Below, piece after piece: positions 11,179 through 22,336 of a stretch of 64,000 nt of DNA. Position 1 is the stretch's first letter, and each line of letters starts with the position of its first letter. Both the position numbers and the translations under genes were made by a program. The DNA lies in contig JARUPY010000537.1 in assembly GCA_029817715.1 (NCBI GenBank), forward strand, positions 2,790,001 through 2,854,000. Direction: 5' to 3'. This DNA is from Melastoma dodecandrum (Eukaryota > Streptophyta > Magnoliopsida > Myrtales > Melastomataceae). Under the pieces are notes generated by a model. That model was not told the origin of the DNA. It saw only the letters and a list, made by a program, of their open reading frames with translations, and ran no database searches.

Positions 11179-12745
11179 TATTCTCTCTTTAGTGGAATAC
11201 TTGTTGTTTGTGGGGTGGATGTAAAAAGTATTGGAGGGGTTTTAACTCTACACTCTCTCGTGAGGAGATTGTAACCCACCTGCCAAATCTTTGTCGTTTT
11301 TGTTGTGATTTTTCCACTTATTATTCCTTGTTTTTCACTTCCGTTTCTGTTTATCTTTTTTTTTGGGTACAGTCCAGCAAGGAAATAACTCCAATTCTCT
11401 TATGTTCGTCTGATTTACTTTTTCTTTTTTATAAAAATTAGAAACTATATGAGAAATTGATTGTGGGTGAATTAAGCTCTTTCCCTTAATCAACAATTAT
11501 CTCAAGAAAATTTGAAAAAAATTTCGAGAGCTGGAAATGAACAATTGTCAAAATTATTCGAATGAAAATAAGATATTTTACGAAGACGGGCAGCATCATT
11601 ACTAAATATTTGTACAATATCTCTTTTTTCACGTAGGATTAGTATAGTATAAATAGGACTTTTACTTAGATACATCTTTATAGGCAAACAAATATAATCT
11701 CTTATCTTTTACTTTCTAGAATTTTTGCGAAACATTCTCTAAGTGTTTCTATTAGGGCGTTATTCGTTAGTCTTTTTCTTCTTCATTCAATTGATGACTA
11801 TAAATATTCAAGAACTTTTTAAGTACCGTAATGTCAAATATTTTCGACTTGTTCGAAATAGGTTGTTGTAGCCATCACTTCCTGCATGTCCGGTTGTCTT
11901 GGCCTTAATTCATGTAGAATAGGGTGCTAATTCCATTCCTTTCCTAACCTCATTCTCTAAACCAAGCACGCCATTAATAACAAGCGGCAAAAGAAAAGCA
12001 TATGAATTTAGAGAACAAATCAATTTTTTTGATGAGAATCCATTTTCCCGTATTGTTAAGTGATTTATAATCGACAAGTTTGGTTGGGAATTGTTGCTAG
12101 TCTTCTTGGCTCAAACTGAATAATGGAGCAAGGAATTGACAACAATAGAAAAGACTCTCCACGTGACAAGAACAGACAGCTAGCCCCCATGGAATAGTCA
12201 CAATCATAAAAGAAAGAAAAAAAAGAAAGAGGACAAAAGCTGTACACTTACTGATTACCCTTGCAATTATTTTGATAGGCCGTGCTTTTACTTCTCCCTA
12301 TGAGAAATTGATTGTGGATGAATTAAGCTCTTTCCCGTATAAATAACTTTTTGTCATATAAAATTAAAAATAAACAATAATACGAATCTCTACATACAAC
12401 AATCAATCAACCGTTATCTTTAATGATAAAAATGAACCGTTGTCAAAATTATTGAAATGAAAAGGAAATTAAAATAGTACAATAGAAATTATACTGATTA
12501 CCCTCGCAATTATTTTGATAGGCCCTGCTTTTACTCCTCGGTCTCTAATTTTCTTGATACAACCAGGCAACCTAATTTTCTTTTCAAATATTAAAAACAT
12601 AAACATTAATTTTATAAAAAAAACAGGGAGAGTTTTGATAATAAACATTAATCATGATATGAGATATTTTGATTGTGGGTCAAGTCCTTTCCCAATTAAT
12701 AAATAATGTGTTTACGCAAATCATAAAGTTATTATGTCGGCATAA
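11179..12745. other. NLR upstream region and degenerate local duplications
   Basis: There is no gene. The first 250 bp hold the presumed NLR promoter, without a TATA box I can assign confidently. Further on, the phrase GAGAAATTGATTGTGG occurs at about 11452 and 12301. The phrase GCAATTATTTTGATAGGCC occurs at about 12262 and 12506, and GTTGTCAAAATTATT at about 12434 has a variant at about 11542. This shows degenerate local duplication. Confidence 0.5.
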
Positions 12746-13180
12746 AATCAAGTAAAAAGTAATATCTTTTACTAGTCTCTACTAAGAATATTAGTGTATG
12801 TACTCTGAAATCATTCTTATAAAACAAAAGCATAAACAAAGGTTTCATCTATTTATGATACAATAAAAAAGAACTTTGGAAAGGCATAGACTTTTAGAAC
12901 GCTATTATTAAAAGATGAATTGTTAATTTGTTATTATTTTTTTAATTATTGAAATGACATGGTATCATTAAAAAAATTCCCATGTTCATCCTTCATCGGA
13001 CAGCCAGTCGGAACGAATCAAACCGTCTTACTCAAGGGGCCTAAGCGTTGTCTAAGAGGAATGGGTATAGACTGAAGCAACAGTTTCTCGACTTTCCCGC
13101 ACGCTCATTCACGAGGTTGCCGCCTATCTCGAAATAGGCCACAACCAACTCTGAGGATGTGCTTACTATTAATAAGGTTT
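12746..13180. repeat. Direct duplication unit 1 (partner 14030-14510)
   Basis: TCTCTACTAA...ATATTAGT, ACAAAGGTTTCATCT and GGTATCATTAA recur about 1.27 kb downstream. So does a pair of related phrases ending AACTCTGAGGATGTGC (here at about 13145, there at about 14475). It is non-coding and of unknown type. Confidence 0.65.
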
Positions 13181-14029
13181 TGATGATGCCATATAGAATG
13201 TAAGCTTTTGCTGTGTAAAAGGTAAGCTTCTACTACTTTATAGACGTTTAACCTACAGGGATAGTCTATTTCGTACCTTATATCACCTAATCATTAACTT
13301 GAATTATTTAATTAATCATTTGAGTAATTAAAATATATTCATATGGTATTTTATGTTAATTAAAATGGTTTTAAATCATTTTAATTACTATTCATTTCCA
13401 TGTGAGTTGATCTACTCTTTTTAAGGGAAGAAATCACTCTAAATATGGAAAGCATCGATGCAAGGTTTTGCATAATGATCTGGAACTATCCAATGGTTAA
13501 TTATTCTTCATCCTCGCATCTAAATACGTCCTGATTCGTTATGAATCATGGCAAATGACAACCTATCTGAATAAGGACGCACCACACACGTGTTTGTATC
13601 CAGAAGATCTGCCAACCACTTATGGAAAACAAGTTTATCTTATTTCCATTTACAGAAGCTTGACCGATCTTATTTGTCTGAATCTTCTGCAAGCCCTATC
13701 TGTTAGATCGTGAGCACAATCATGACCAGATGGCATGATTGATCCTTAAGTGATACAGAGCATCTCTTATAGTGGGGAAACATTTTATTTTGCTGACAAT
13801 TTCGTTGCTTTGTAGAGCCTTCCGTCAGCTAATGTACTTTTTATAAATATGTTATTTCTCTTTGGTATAAAATATGATCGTTTGGTAGTTATAGGTGGAA
13901 GACTGACGTGTTGAGTAAGTATGACATTGTAGCTTTAGAGACTTGAGAGTTTTTATATCATGTGTTTGTTCTTAAACTAATTTGCTTCATAAGGCAATCC
14001 ATATATGACATGATCTTTACTAACAGCCA
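13181..14029. other. Non-coding, no recognisable feature
   Basis: AT-rich interval between the two duplication units. No open frame, RNA gene or repeat partner could be supported. Confidence 0.45.
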
Positions 14030-14510
14030 GTCTCTACTAATAATATTAGTATATTGTACTTTGAAATCTTTCTTTAAAACAAAGGTTTCATCTCCTTAGG
14101 ATTCTATTTTAAAAAAATCTTACTTTGGAAAGGTATAAACTATTGGAACGCTGTTATTAAAAGATGAGTTGTTAATTTATTTTTATTATTTTTTAATTAT
14201 TGAAATGACATGGTATCATTAATATATTTTTTGTTTATTCGTTGGTGGTAGACGGAAAGAAAGGGTAGACAGCCTTCACACCTTCGACAGTGTTAATAGC
14301 CTTAATAAAATTATGTGTAGGGAATGTTAACCTGTGTTTGTATAACCTGTGTCAATAGAAAACATCGAGCAATTAACAGCATACTTATTATTATCGTAAA
14401 ATAAATGTTGTCTTTGACAACCCAAAATGATATATGCTCGTTCATCTGGTTGACGTATGTCTCAAACTAGGCCACGATCAACTCTGAGGATGTGCCTACT
14501 GTTAGTCCTT
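14030..14510. repeat. Direct duplication unit 2 (partner 12746-13180)
   Basis: Second unit of the 1.27-kb-offset duplication, with scattered substitutions and a different central portion. It carries no coding signal. Confidence 0.65.
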
Positions 14511-14939
14511 TATGGAAAAGTCGAAGTGCTATCTAAAATACGTTATGCATCATGCATGTTTTATATCTTCTGACAATCTTGTGTTCCCGTAGTGAATTCC
14601 ATCCTATAAGGGTGAAGAGTGGACGTAGAAAATTGTCGAACCACTATAAGTCTTATGTGTCTTATTTACTTTCTGCGTAAATGGTTATCTCACCAAGCAT
14701 TCAGCGAAAACCTTAACAGAAAAGCAAATTAACAGATACAACGCGGACTTCTGAACAGAGACTCCAAAGGTCCTGCATAAAAAACTAACGCTACAGTAAC
14801 CTCACAAGTTCTGAAGTTGTTTCCATCGATCTACCTTCTGCAAATCATGTCTTGGCAGTACAGAAGTCTACAAGTATTTGTAACTATTGTCCCAGTGTTG
14901 GTCATAATTTCGTAAAACTTCGGTAATTTTTTAGGAATC

Positions 14940-15135
14940 TTCGAGAATATTTCGTAAAAAAGTACGAAACTTCACTATGGAAGCTTCTACCCGTGGAAGA
15001 ATAGCCTCGTCTAGAGGATCTGTAAGATCCATCTCTGACCTCACATAGTTTATAGCCATAACTCCATTTAGCAGCTGCTTCACAAAATTATGACGTACAT
15101 GCCTTTGCTTTCCATTACAATTTTATTATTTGCTC
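14940..15135 (-). pseudogene. Ty1/copia RNase H C-terminal relic, second copy
   Basis: On the minus strand this reads GKQRHVRHNFVKQLL, then VMAINYVRSEM and LTDPLDEAI. This is the classic end of copia RNase H (K-H-I/V-x-x-R-H-x-F ... Y-V-x-S-x-x-N-x-x-D-P-L). It is about 85 percent similar by eye to 235-375. It has no LTR or other domains in order. The neighbouring fragments at 15290-15560 come from reverse transcriptase in mixed orientation, so the element is scrambled. Confidence 0.75.
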
Positions 15136-15289
15136 TCACTAGTGTAGGGTGGCAATAACAATGAATTAAAACAGATGGTATGGTAGGCTCTCTTCCCTAA
15201 AGGAATATTTAGAACATCCTCGTACCCCCGCCAAAACGAGATCGCAAACTCAATCTATGCAAAGCAATCCGATAATCTCGTTAATCACA

Positions 15290-15445
15290 CTGATATTTGT
15301 AACAAGACTAAGAATGCCATCAACATTGAACGAAACAATAACACCCGAAATATCATCGCGTAATTTCAATAAACACATTTGTCAGAAACCATTTGCCTTG
15401 TAACCTTCAAAATGATATTACTTATGCCATTATTATTAGGAGCTT
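15290..15445 (-). pseudogene. Ty1/copia reverse transcriptase relic (YVDD region)
   Basis: On the minus strand a stretch with DDISGVIVSFNVDG corresponds to the active-site region of copia RT (usual reading LxLYVDDI). The catalytic block reads NVDG instead of YVDD. A sister relic at 37180-37270 reads NVDD. There are stops and a frame break just upstream, so it is inactive. Confidence 0.6.
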
Positions 15446-15482
15446 CTTTTAGTTTGTTTATAAAGATTTAATCAATTTAAAT

Positions 15483-15555
15483 AATTGCACATGGGAAATA
15501 GTTGATTTACCCAAAAAGGAAACAGTAGGCTGTAAATGGATTTATCAAGAATTTG
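15483..15555 (+). pseudogene. Ty1/copia reverse transcriptase N-terminal relic
   Basis: The plus strand reads TWEIVDLPKKETVGCKWIYQ, an almost canonical start of the copia RT domain (TWxLVxLPxGKxxIGCKWVFK). It is only about 24 codons long. It lies on the opposite strand to the neighbouring YVDD relic at 15290-15445, so the two have been inverted relative to each other. Confidence 0.75.
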
Positions 15556-15640
15556 GTACTTAAATAAATTACCAAACCCTATCGAATGTACAACATGTTC
15601 GACCTTCGAATCAGAAAGATGATAAAGAACATAGAGCACG
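15545..15640. repeat. Short copy of the dispersed upstream repeat
   Basis: AATTTGGTACTTAAATAA, ATTACCAAACCCT and GTACAACATGTTCGACC match the repeat at 1300-1771 and 62560-63055. Only about 100 bp are present, fused directly to the copia RT relic. Confidence 0.6.
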
Positions 15641-15659
15641 ATCATTTCAAGCACAGAGG

Positions 15660-16010
15660 AATTGCATTAAGCTTAAGACCTCCCAAACCACATCTAGGAG
15701 AAATAAATGCATCAACTCCTGATACAGAGATGATAAATTATCACTGACTGAACCAATTTCTTGAATATTAAAATTCCTTTTAAAGTTAGATACTCCCCAC
15801 CAACAGTGATGTTAGCTAACAAGACTATCATCAATTGCAGTATCAGAAATAAGGAATCAACGAGCCACAGCGAGCCCATTTGATGAAATGAAGGAAACAA
15901 TATCCAACATACCATCCAAATGACTTGAAAGGCTCGAATATGGATTAAGCCTAAATTTGACGTGAAAATAGACATACTTGGAACTTGGTTCGATAGGCTT
16001 GAACTCAACT
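15660..16010 (-). pseudogene. Relic of EMB8-like gene intron 1 (duplicate of 41330-41650)
   Basis: It matches 41330-41650 (for example GATAAATTATCAC, CAATTTCTTGAATATTAAAA and AATCAACGAGCCACA). In the fuller locus that segment is intron 1 of the EMB8-like hydrolase pseudogene. No exon is retained here. It marks the left part of the segmental duplication whose other copy begins near 41.3 kb. Confidence 0.65.
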
Positions 16011-17309
16011 TGATAGGCTCAAACTCGATTTGAAAGTTTGGAACTCGCTTGATTATGATATGACTGTCTGGTTTTAATTTTTATTAATAAAATTTTAATA
16101 GTTATTATAATACTATATATGACTGGTGATACACCAATACAGGAGTTTTAAGCTCCATGTCTACTTGCCGACTCGAGATTGGTTAAAGTCGAACTCATTT
16201 TCACCCCTAGCCCAGGGTATTCCGTATGGGTAGTGCATCTCGCTTTGATGAATGGGCATAGCTGCAATATCAAGTCTGTAATACGAGAGCTTGGTTAAGT
16301 GAGTATTTTAAAAGTTATGTTCAAAAGATAGATAAAATCCATTCGTTAATTTGGCTAAAACATTCTGATTAGTAGATAAATTCACTCTATATACAATCTG
16401 TTGGTCTTATTTGGGACAAAGTTTTATGAGTACCATTGAATAGAGGAAATATAAATACCCTAAATACTCAAGTTTTGATTCAGTATATCTGCTCATTGAA
16501 GATGGTTGGCTGTAGAAAGATTTAAATCCACCCTTTCAGAAAAGCATTTGCTAGAATTTGCTAATGAAAATCGCATCCTTATTTTTCACAATAACAGTTG
16601 ACAAACCGTATATCTTAAACACGTGATTAAGGAAATTTCGGCTATAATATCATCCCAGATGCCCTAACACCGCCAAGTTGTGCGCCATCAATAAAGGGCA
16701 CCTTGAATGAATGCCTTAAATGGAGGCCTCAAGTACATTCAATACGGCCATCTCGATCGTAGCTCTAGTTGCACCTACCCTCCCCCTCCAAGCTTCTCAA
16801 TTGTGCATCCTCTTCCCCTTCAAGCCGTTAAGCCACACGTGCTTGTCTCTTCCACCTTTAGTTTATTCTACTCATGCTTCTCCTTCCCTTAAAAGCGTTC
16901 GAACCACGCATCATCGTTTCCTCCTTTTCTCTTCTAGCCCTAAATTAGTCTGTACCTTTGTGTTGAATATAATGCCCTAAAATAGAAAACCACGAGTGCC
17001 TCGTAATTAGAGCGTTTAGGGGCGCTGACACCTTAAGGGCTCGATGCTAAATGTCACTAGCTGTAACTTCGCACCGATGAAGATTTTGTGGTAAAGAGAT
17101 TGGGGAACCACTCCTTTGACAGGGGTTGCGATGGCTTTTCTTGCAGTTCTTATCCATGGAGTGAAGAAGAGTAGAAAATGCATATTAAAGCATGATAATC
17201 TATAATGTGAAACTCAAGGAAGCAAGAGAACATGTTGAAGGATCACGGGAGACAATTACCAACCATGAGGATAGTGGAGAGTACCTAGAGAGTGTGAAGA
17301 GGTGGAGGG
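16011..17309. repeat. Segmental duplication block, copy 1 (partner 42350-43787 plus 53833-54041)
   Basis: About 1.3 kb run parallel to 42.35-43.79 kb. Shared phrases include GGGTAGTGCA..CTCGCTTTGA, ACTCTATATACAATCTGT, CAAGCGTTCGAACCA-like runs and CACGAGTGCCTC. The match then continues in 53833 onwards (GGGAACCACTCCTTTGA and GGGGTTGCGATGGCTTTT). The point equivalent to the Athila insertion lies near 17090 and is uninterrupted here. The small reading frames inside are pyrimidine-rich and show no family signature. Confidence 0.8.
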
Positions 17310-17605
17310 TGTTAACAGAAGGAAAGTGAAGTAGTGCAAGATGGTTGAGGAGTGCATGCTTTGTGTTATCAGCAGAAGGAGATGGATCAAGCTCATCAGG
17401 TGGGCTTTATTAGTTCAGGCCTATAACTAATTCTAGGCTCATAAGGTCCAAGGCCCATCTAATGTTAAATGAAGGTTGGTGGTGGTTAGGCTTTGTAACT
17501 GACTATATAAGAGTTTGAGTATACTGAACAGAAGAGTGTGGTTCAATTTTCAGTTGAAACCTTTCCCTTCGGTTTTGAAGTGCAATAGATCATACCTTTC
17601 TTTCC
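17310..17605 (+). repeat. Copia 5' LTR
   Basis: It starts TGTTAACAGAAGG and ends just before the PBS. It is shorter than the 3' LTR because roughly 70 bp, including a GCAAAATGTTCAAGGAAGC segment, are missing. It shares GATGGATCAAGCTCATCAGG and CTAATTCTAGGCTCATAAGG with the 3' LTR and with the copy at 54042. Confidence 0.8.
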
Positions 17606-17619
17606 TAGTATCAGAGCTA
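17606..17619 (+). other. Copia primer binding site (initiator Met tRNA type)
   Basis: TAGTATCAGAGCTA corresponds to the usual TGGTATCAGAGC complement of the plant initiator tRNA 3' end, with minor decay. It is adjacent to the LTR end. Confidence 0.7.
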
Positions 17620-17629
17620 GCAGGAAGAT

Positions 17630-18500
17630 GACCTGAGCAAGTAGCGGAGGCAGGGTGATAGTGGATCTGGACGAAAACTCGTCGTTCTTCGTGAGTCTGG
17701 TTGACATTCAGGTTGGCATTCGTGTTGCACCAGAATTAGCATAAGGAAATTATCACACCTGGAGTAGGGCCTTCGAAGTAGCTCAACCGATTAGGAACAA
17801 GCTGTGTTTTGTTGATGGATCGGTTGAAAAACCTGGTGTTGGAGATCCTCCGTTTCCAACGTAGAAGAGGTGTGATGATCTAGTCAAGTCGTGGATCCAA
17901 AAGTCAGTCTCGGTTCCCATTGCTTCAACGATTTATTACATTGCTACTACAAGAGAAATGTGGAATGAACTTAAAGAACAATATGTACAGTCGGATGATT
18001 CACCATATGTCAATTCCAATTTCAATTCCACACATTGATTCAAGGGACTAAAGTTGTGTCTGCATATTATAATGAATTGTTATCTGTTGTGAGAGAGATC
18101 TCGATGTTTTGGCCAATGCCTAAGTGTGATTGTGGTGGATATAAATGTTACTGGATGAAAGTGTATTCAGAACAATATCAGAAACACTTAGTTTTCAAGT
18201 TTCTGAATGGTTTAAGTGAAGAGTTTACTAATTCGAGATCACAAGTTATGATGAGAAAGCCTTTTCCCACTCTTGAGGAAGCATCCAATGCGGTTCAAAG
18301 AGCGGAATTGCAAAGAGGAGTGAATAAAGGTATGTTGCATCCAGTTGGTGGAATGGGGATAACCATGACGGCAAAGAAATGCAAAAATGACAGTAGAGAC
18401 TGGAGGTTTTTTTGATAAAAGAAAAGAAAGATGAGAGTTTATCTGCACACATCAGAAGAAAATGAAATATAAAAGAAAGATGCTATCAACTTGTTGTTTT
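17630..18500 (+). pseudogene. Copia gag remnant
   Basis: The frames give the typical copia gag pattern: an NYHTWSRAFEVA block, NKLCFVDGSVEKP, a KSWIQKSVSVPIAST stretch and an REMWNELKEQYVQ helix. An open 126-codon stretch (18035-18415) then holds the HLVFKFLNGLSEEF part. A CCHC knuckle should follow near 18460 but is degenerate here. In the duplicate at 55140 it is readable. Several stops interrupt the frame, so no functional gag is made. Confidence 0.75.
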
Positions 18501-19182
18501 TCCCGGTTGATTTGGAGGTGGAAGAGGCAGATCTTTCGGAACAAGGCTTCTTGGAGTCAAGCATATTGTCAATCAGATAACAACTGAAATACAAAGGCAA
18601 GATGAAATGGTGACAAATGCCCAATTGAGTCTTTCTAAGCATAAGATTCAGAAGCTGATGGCCATGCTTAATGTGGATAAAACTGATGAAATGTGGCTGA
18701 GACGATTGCTTCTACGTCTCTTAATAACATTTTTACTCCTCATATTCCAAATCAAGCAGGTAAAGGATTTCACTAAATTATTTCTGTCTATAATCCTGTT
18801 GCATTAACAAAGGTTTGGGTTGTAGATATAGGGGCTACAGACCATGTTGTGGCTGATCTATCTTCATTCTGTAAATATCAGTGCTTGTCCACACCTTTAA
18901 AAATCCAGTTACTTAGCAATTCTTATGTTCTTGCCACTCATATTGGAAATGTACAATTTGATGAGCCGTTGTAGTTGAAAAATGTCCTTTATGTTCCAGA
19001 TTTCAAATTCCATATCATCTCAACGAGTAAACTTGTTTCATCTGATGATCTATGTCTTGTTCTCTTAAATTGTTTCATTTAGGATTTACAAAAGTTGGTG
19101 ACGTGTGGTCTTGCTGGACTGTATATAATGCAAGAAATGAAGGTTTCTAGGCTCAAGAGTACTGAAGATTCTCATATAATAC

Positions 19183-20045
19183 ATGTCAGGGTATTTTAGT
19201 AACAGCATACATAAAAGGCATTATTTATTAAGACTGTTTGATTTGTGGCATGTCAGGTTAGGACATGCTTCTCTAGAGAAAATGAGGGTGCTACACAACC
19301 AAGATCCTTCTATACAAATAGTACTTGATAATGTTTATATCACTTGTCATGAATCTAAACAGAGAAGGTTGTCTTTTCCTTTAACTGAGATTCGTAGTAT
19401 TCATCCTTTTGATTTGATTATAATATTTGGGGCCCATATTCTCAAGAAGCCATAGGAGGATTTAAATATTTTCTAACCATTGTAGATGATAAACCTAGAT
19501 GAACTTGGCTTTATCTCATGAGGACTAAATCTGAAACTAGGAAATATTTGCAGCAATTCTGTCAACCAGCTAAAATTCAGTTTGATAAAGATGTTAAAGT
19601 TGTACGAACAGATAATGATGCAGAATTCCCGACTTCATATTTCTACTCTAACAATGGCATTATACATCAAATGAGTTTTGTGGATATACCACAACAAAAT
19701 GGAGTGTTTAAGAGGAAACATCACCATCTTTTACACACGGCTACATCCTCGCTATTTCAATCAAATTTGCCATTACAATTCTGGGGTTATTCAGTTCTTA
19801 CAGTAGCTTATATCATCAATCGGTTAGCTTCCAGAATTTTGTCAAACAAATCAACTTATAAAATGTTATTTCATAAGTTGCCTTCTTATCATTTGATGAA
19901 CATTTTTGGTTCTTTGTGTTTTGCTAACACAATTTCGTCACACAAAACCAAATTTGATAAAAGAGCTGTTAAATGCGTTTGTTTTGTTGGTTATCCTTTA
20001 CATGTGAAAGGATATTTTGTTTATAGTTTGGAGAAAACAAAACAA
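19183..20045 (+). pseudogene. Copia pre-integrase and integrase remnant
   Basis: The 19183-19455 stretch has the pre-integrase motif DLWHVRLGHASLEKM. After a broken linker, 19518-20045 encodes the integrase core. It includes VRTDNDAEF (the conserved second Asp), a QQNGVFKRKH block (at the position of QQNGxxER), and the copia-typical YIINRLASRIL and FDKRAVKCVFVGY-like stretches. A stop precedes TWLYLM. The catalytic Glu position is replaced by Lys in KRKH, so it is catalytically dead. Confidence 0.8.
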
Positions 20046-20130
20046 GTTTCAACCTCGAAGGGTTACCCAAGTGACATAAGGTGGGTAGTTGATTCATGGA
20101 GGAGGGTGGAATTTCCAGATCAAAGAAAAA
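20040..20130 (+). repeat. SINE-like fragment at the copia deletion junction
   Basis: CCTCGAAGGGTTACCCAAGTGACATAAGG-type sequence aligns with the start of the SINE-like unit at 38063 and ends in an A-rich run (AAAGAAAAAAGG). It occupies the place where the RT domain is missing. Only the 5' portion is recognisable, so this is tentative. Confidence 0.35.
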
Positions 20131-20169
20131 AGGTATTTTTGTATGACATTGAAGCTTTTGGAAGAAACG

Positions 20170-20500
20170 GGTAAGCTTCTGTTAACAGGGAGTTCTACAC
20201 GGCTACTGCAGAAGTTGTTCGGCTTGCGACTTTGCTGAAAGACTTTTATGTCAGTCTTGCTTAACCAGTGAAGGTTTTTTGTGATAACAAGTCAGCTATT
20301 TACGACTAAGAATCCTGTTCTAAATAAGACCACTATGCATTTAGAAATTGACTTACATTTTGTGAGGGAGAAAGTTACTTTGGGAGAGATACAGGTTGTA
20401 CATGTTCCACATCTGCAAATAGCCGGCATCCTAACTAAAGCTTTATATCCAACAAGAATTCAATTTCTTGTTGAAAAGTTGGGTATATTGATATACATAT
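20170..20500 (+). pseudogene. Copia RNase H remnant
   Basis: It reads NREFYTATAEVVRLATLLKD and PVKVFCDNKSAI, then (in another frame) LNKTTMHLEIDLHFVREKV and VVHVPHLQIAGILTKAL. These are the catalytic E and D blocks and the terminal H and ADxLTK blocks of copia RNase H. At least one stop and one frameshift are present. Confidence 0.8.
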
Positions 20501-20519
20501 AGACTATCTTGCGGGGGAG

Positions 20520-20831
20520 TGGCAGCAGAAGGAAAGTGAAGCTATGCAAGATGGCCGCGGAGTACGTGCTCTGTGTTATCGGCAGAAGAAGAGTGAAGTT
20601 GTTATGCAAAATGTTCAAGGAAGCTGAAAAGTGAAACATTAGATGGATCAAGCTCATCAGGTGGGCTTTATTAGTTAAGGCATCTAACTAATTCTAGGCT
20701 CATAAGGTCAGAGGCCCATCTAATGTTAAATGAAGGTCGTTGGTGGTTAGGCTTTGAATGTACTGAACAGAAGAGTGTGGTTCAATTTTCATTTGAAAAC
20801 TTTCCCTGCAGTAGATTATACCTTGCTTTTA
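20520..20831 (+). repeat. Copia 3' LTR
   Basis: It starts TGGCAGCAGAAGG after a purine tract and ends before the second GAGGG target copy. It is more complete than the 5' LTR, though a short stretch near 20750 is deleted. Confidence 0.8.
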
Positions 20832-20836
20832 GAGGG

Positions 20837-21720
20837 AAGCTCTTGCCGAAGCATGAAGCTTGTCAAGTCGGTACTGGGTCGATCTCGAGCTTGTCGCTCC
20901 GCCGTTCTTCTCTGGATGGAGATATAGGACTAGAATCCATGAAGATTTTTTGTTTCCTCTTCGAGACTGTGCATGGAGTGTCGTTCTTCAACCATTTTGG
21001 TTTCTTCAGTCGAAAGAATCGTTAAGGATGTGAAGACCATGTTCCTGGTATAAACTTGTTTTTACATGGAAATTCTGGCCGTCCGACTTGACTTAGTCAA
21101 CTGCATTTATCACGGGTCACTGAAGGTGGTCCATAGTCGACATGACCATTCTCTAGGTCGAGTGCATCCATCCTGGGTCGACCAGAGGCAATCCTTGGTC
21201 GACAAGATCCATCTCTGGGTTGATCGGACCCACAGTTTGGAGCAGTTATTAGTAATTTTTTAACAGTTATTTAGAATTAATCACGTGCGAAAGTTACTAG
21301 ATGTAGTTTTTCTATTTATTTCGCTTATCTGTTTCCTTTAAACTTAACGAGTCAGTCACGTCATTTTCGCAATGTATGAATGGGGTCGGAGACTGACTCG
21401 AAAGCCAACTTGACTTGACTTTGCATAGGATGCAACTACCACATGGACTTGCTCGCATCGCAGTCGACGATGTGGACCCAAAGTTACTAAATTTCGAGAG
21501 AAAGACATTTCAATGTTCATGCACGTCTCGCAATCAGCCAAGACTCATGAGTGTATATGGAATTATTACTCATAAGAAGTCAATAGTCAATGGAGGACGA
21601 CTTCGCTTATTTGGGTCTTGGGGACATTTACTTTCACTACCTCCACGTCCATAATGAGGAAAGTTCCCAAAGTTTTTTTTTTCCTTTTTCTTTTTAAGGT
21701 AAATGTTTATAAGGAAAAGA
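20837..21720. other. Non-coding interval with a GTCGAC-type tandem repeat
   Basis: There is no convincing gene. The notable part is 21130-21225, where five degenerate units of about 21 bp each carry GTCGAC or a one- to two-base variant (at 21136, 21157, 21177, 21198 and 21219). A few short open frames have no family signature. Confidence 0.5.
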
Positions 21721-21737
21721 AAAAATGGCCGTATACC

Positions 21738-21955
21738 GGCTAGGGTTTAGAGTTTAAGTTTCCCGTCCTAAACCCTAACCCGACCCACGCAGGGTTACAA
21801 GTTCAGACCCACATAGGGGTAGCCACCATCATCGTACCCGCGCAGGGGTAACGTAACCCTAGGGCTAAAAACAAACCCTAAATTTGAGCCAACCCTAATG
21901 AAACCCTAACCCTACCGAAACCCTAACCCTAACCTTAGGGTAACCCTCATGCCAA
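21738..21955. repeat. Degenerate telomere-like CCCTAA block
   Basis: AAACCCTAACCC, GTAACCCTAGGGC, CCAACCCTAATG, AAACCCTAACCCTACC and AAACCCTAACCCTAACC occur within 220 bp, with non-telomeric spacers. The plant telomere unit is CCCTAAA. The array is far too short and mixed to be a telomere, so an interstitial relic or repair insertion is more likely. Confidence 0.6.
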
Positions 21956-22059
21956 CCTCGAGATGCAACGAACAGGAAGATGGCTCCAGCAGCGCTAGTC
22001 CAGCAGCGGTAGAGTCCCACACCATCCGCGACCACCCTTGCCGGTAGAGTCACCAAAGG

Positions 22060-22270
22060 AGGCGCAGGTCCGTGTCCCACCGACCGATTTAGGGCATGTC
22101 CGGACAAATCGGTTTTAGGGCTGCCGGCCGGTGGATATTGGGCATGTCCGGACATATCCACGCGGCATGGACGGGGACCCACGCGTTACAGTGACGACGG
22201 CACACCTCAACTCCCACGCCAGCGACCGTACGTACCTGGGCGTGTCCGGACGTGCACGCGCAGCGCCATC
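22060..22270. repeat. Short CCGGACATGCCC-type repeats
   Basis: The phrases GGCATGTCCGGACA (twice) and GCGTGTCCGGACGTG recur within about 150 bp, each a near-palindrome around TCCGGA. The setting is GC-rich (21.9-22.8 kb), unlike the AT-rich surroundings. Function unknown. Confidence 0.5.
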
Positions 22271-22336
22271 AGGGGAGCAAGGGGTACCGCCGCGCCTCTG
22301 CTGTCCTGGTGGCAGTTAACCATTTCGCCACGCGGC

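Larger units (their letters stand above)
17310..20831 (+). mobile_element. Degenerate Ty1/copia LTR retrotransposon lacking reverse transcriptase
   Basis: The element is bounded by LTRs 17310-17605 and 20520-20831 and flanked by the 5-bp target duplication GAGGG (17305-17309 and 20832-20836). A primer binding site resembling initiator-Met tRNA (AGTATCAGAGC) follows the left LTR, and a GCGGGGGAG polypurine tract precedes the right one. Coding remnants run in copia order: gag, pre-integrase and integrase, then RNase H. RT is deleted between integrase and RNase H. Numerous stops and frameshifts make it non-autonomous. A partial duplicate lies at 54042-55740. Confidence 0.85.

Noticed and set aside
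15712..16008. 98-codon minus-strand frame
   Set aside because: It is the duplicated intron-1 segment of the EMB8-like gene. Its counterpart at 41398-41682 is intronic too.
21738..21955. Chromosome end
   Set aside because: The CCCTAA-type units are few and degenerate, and ordinary sequence continues on both sides.
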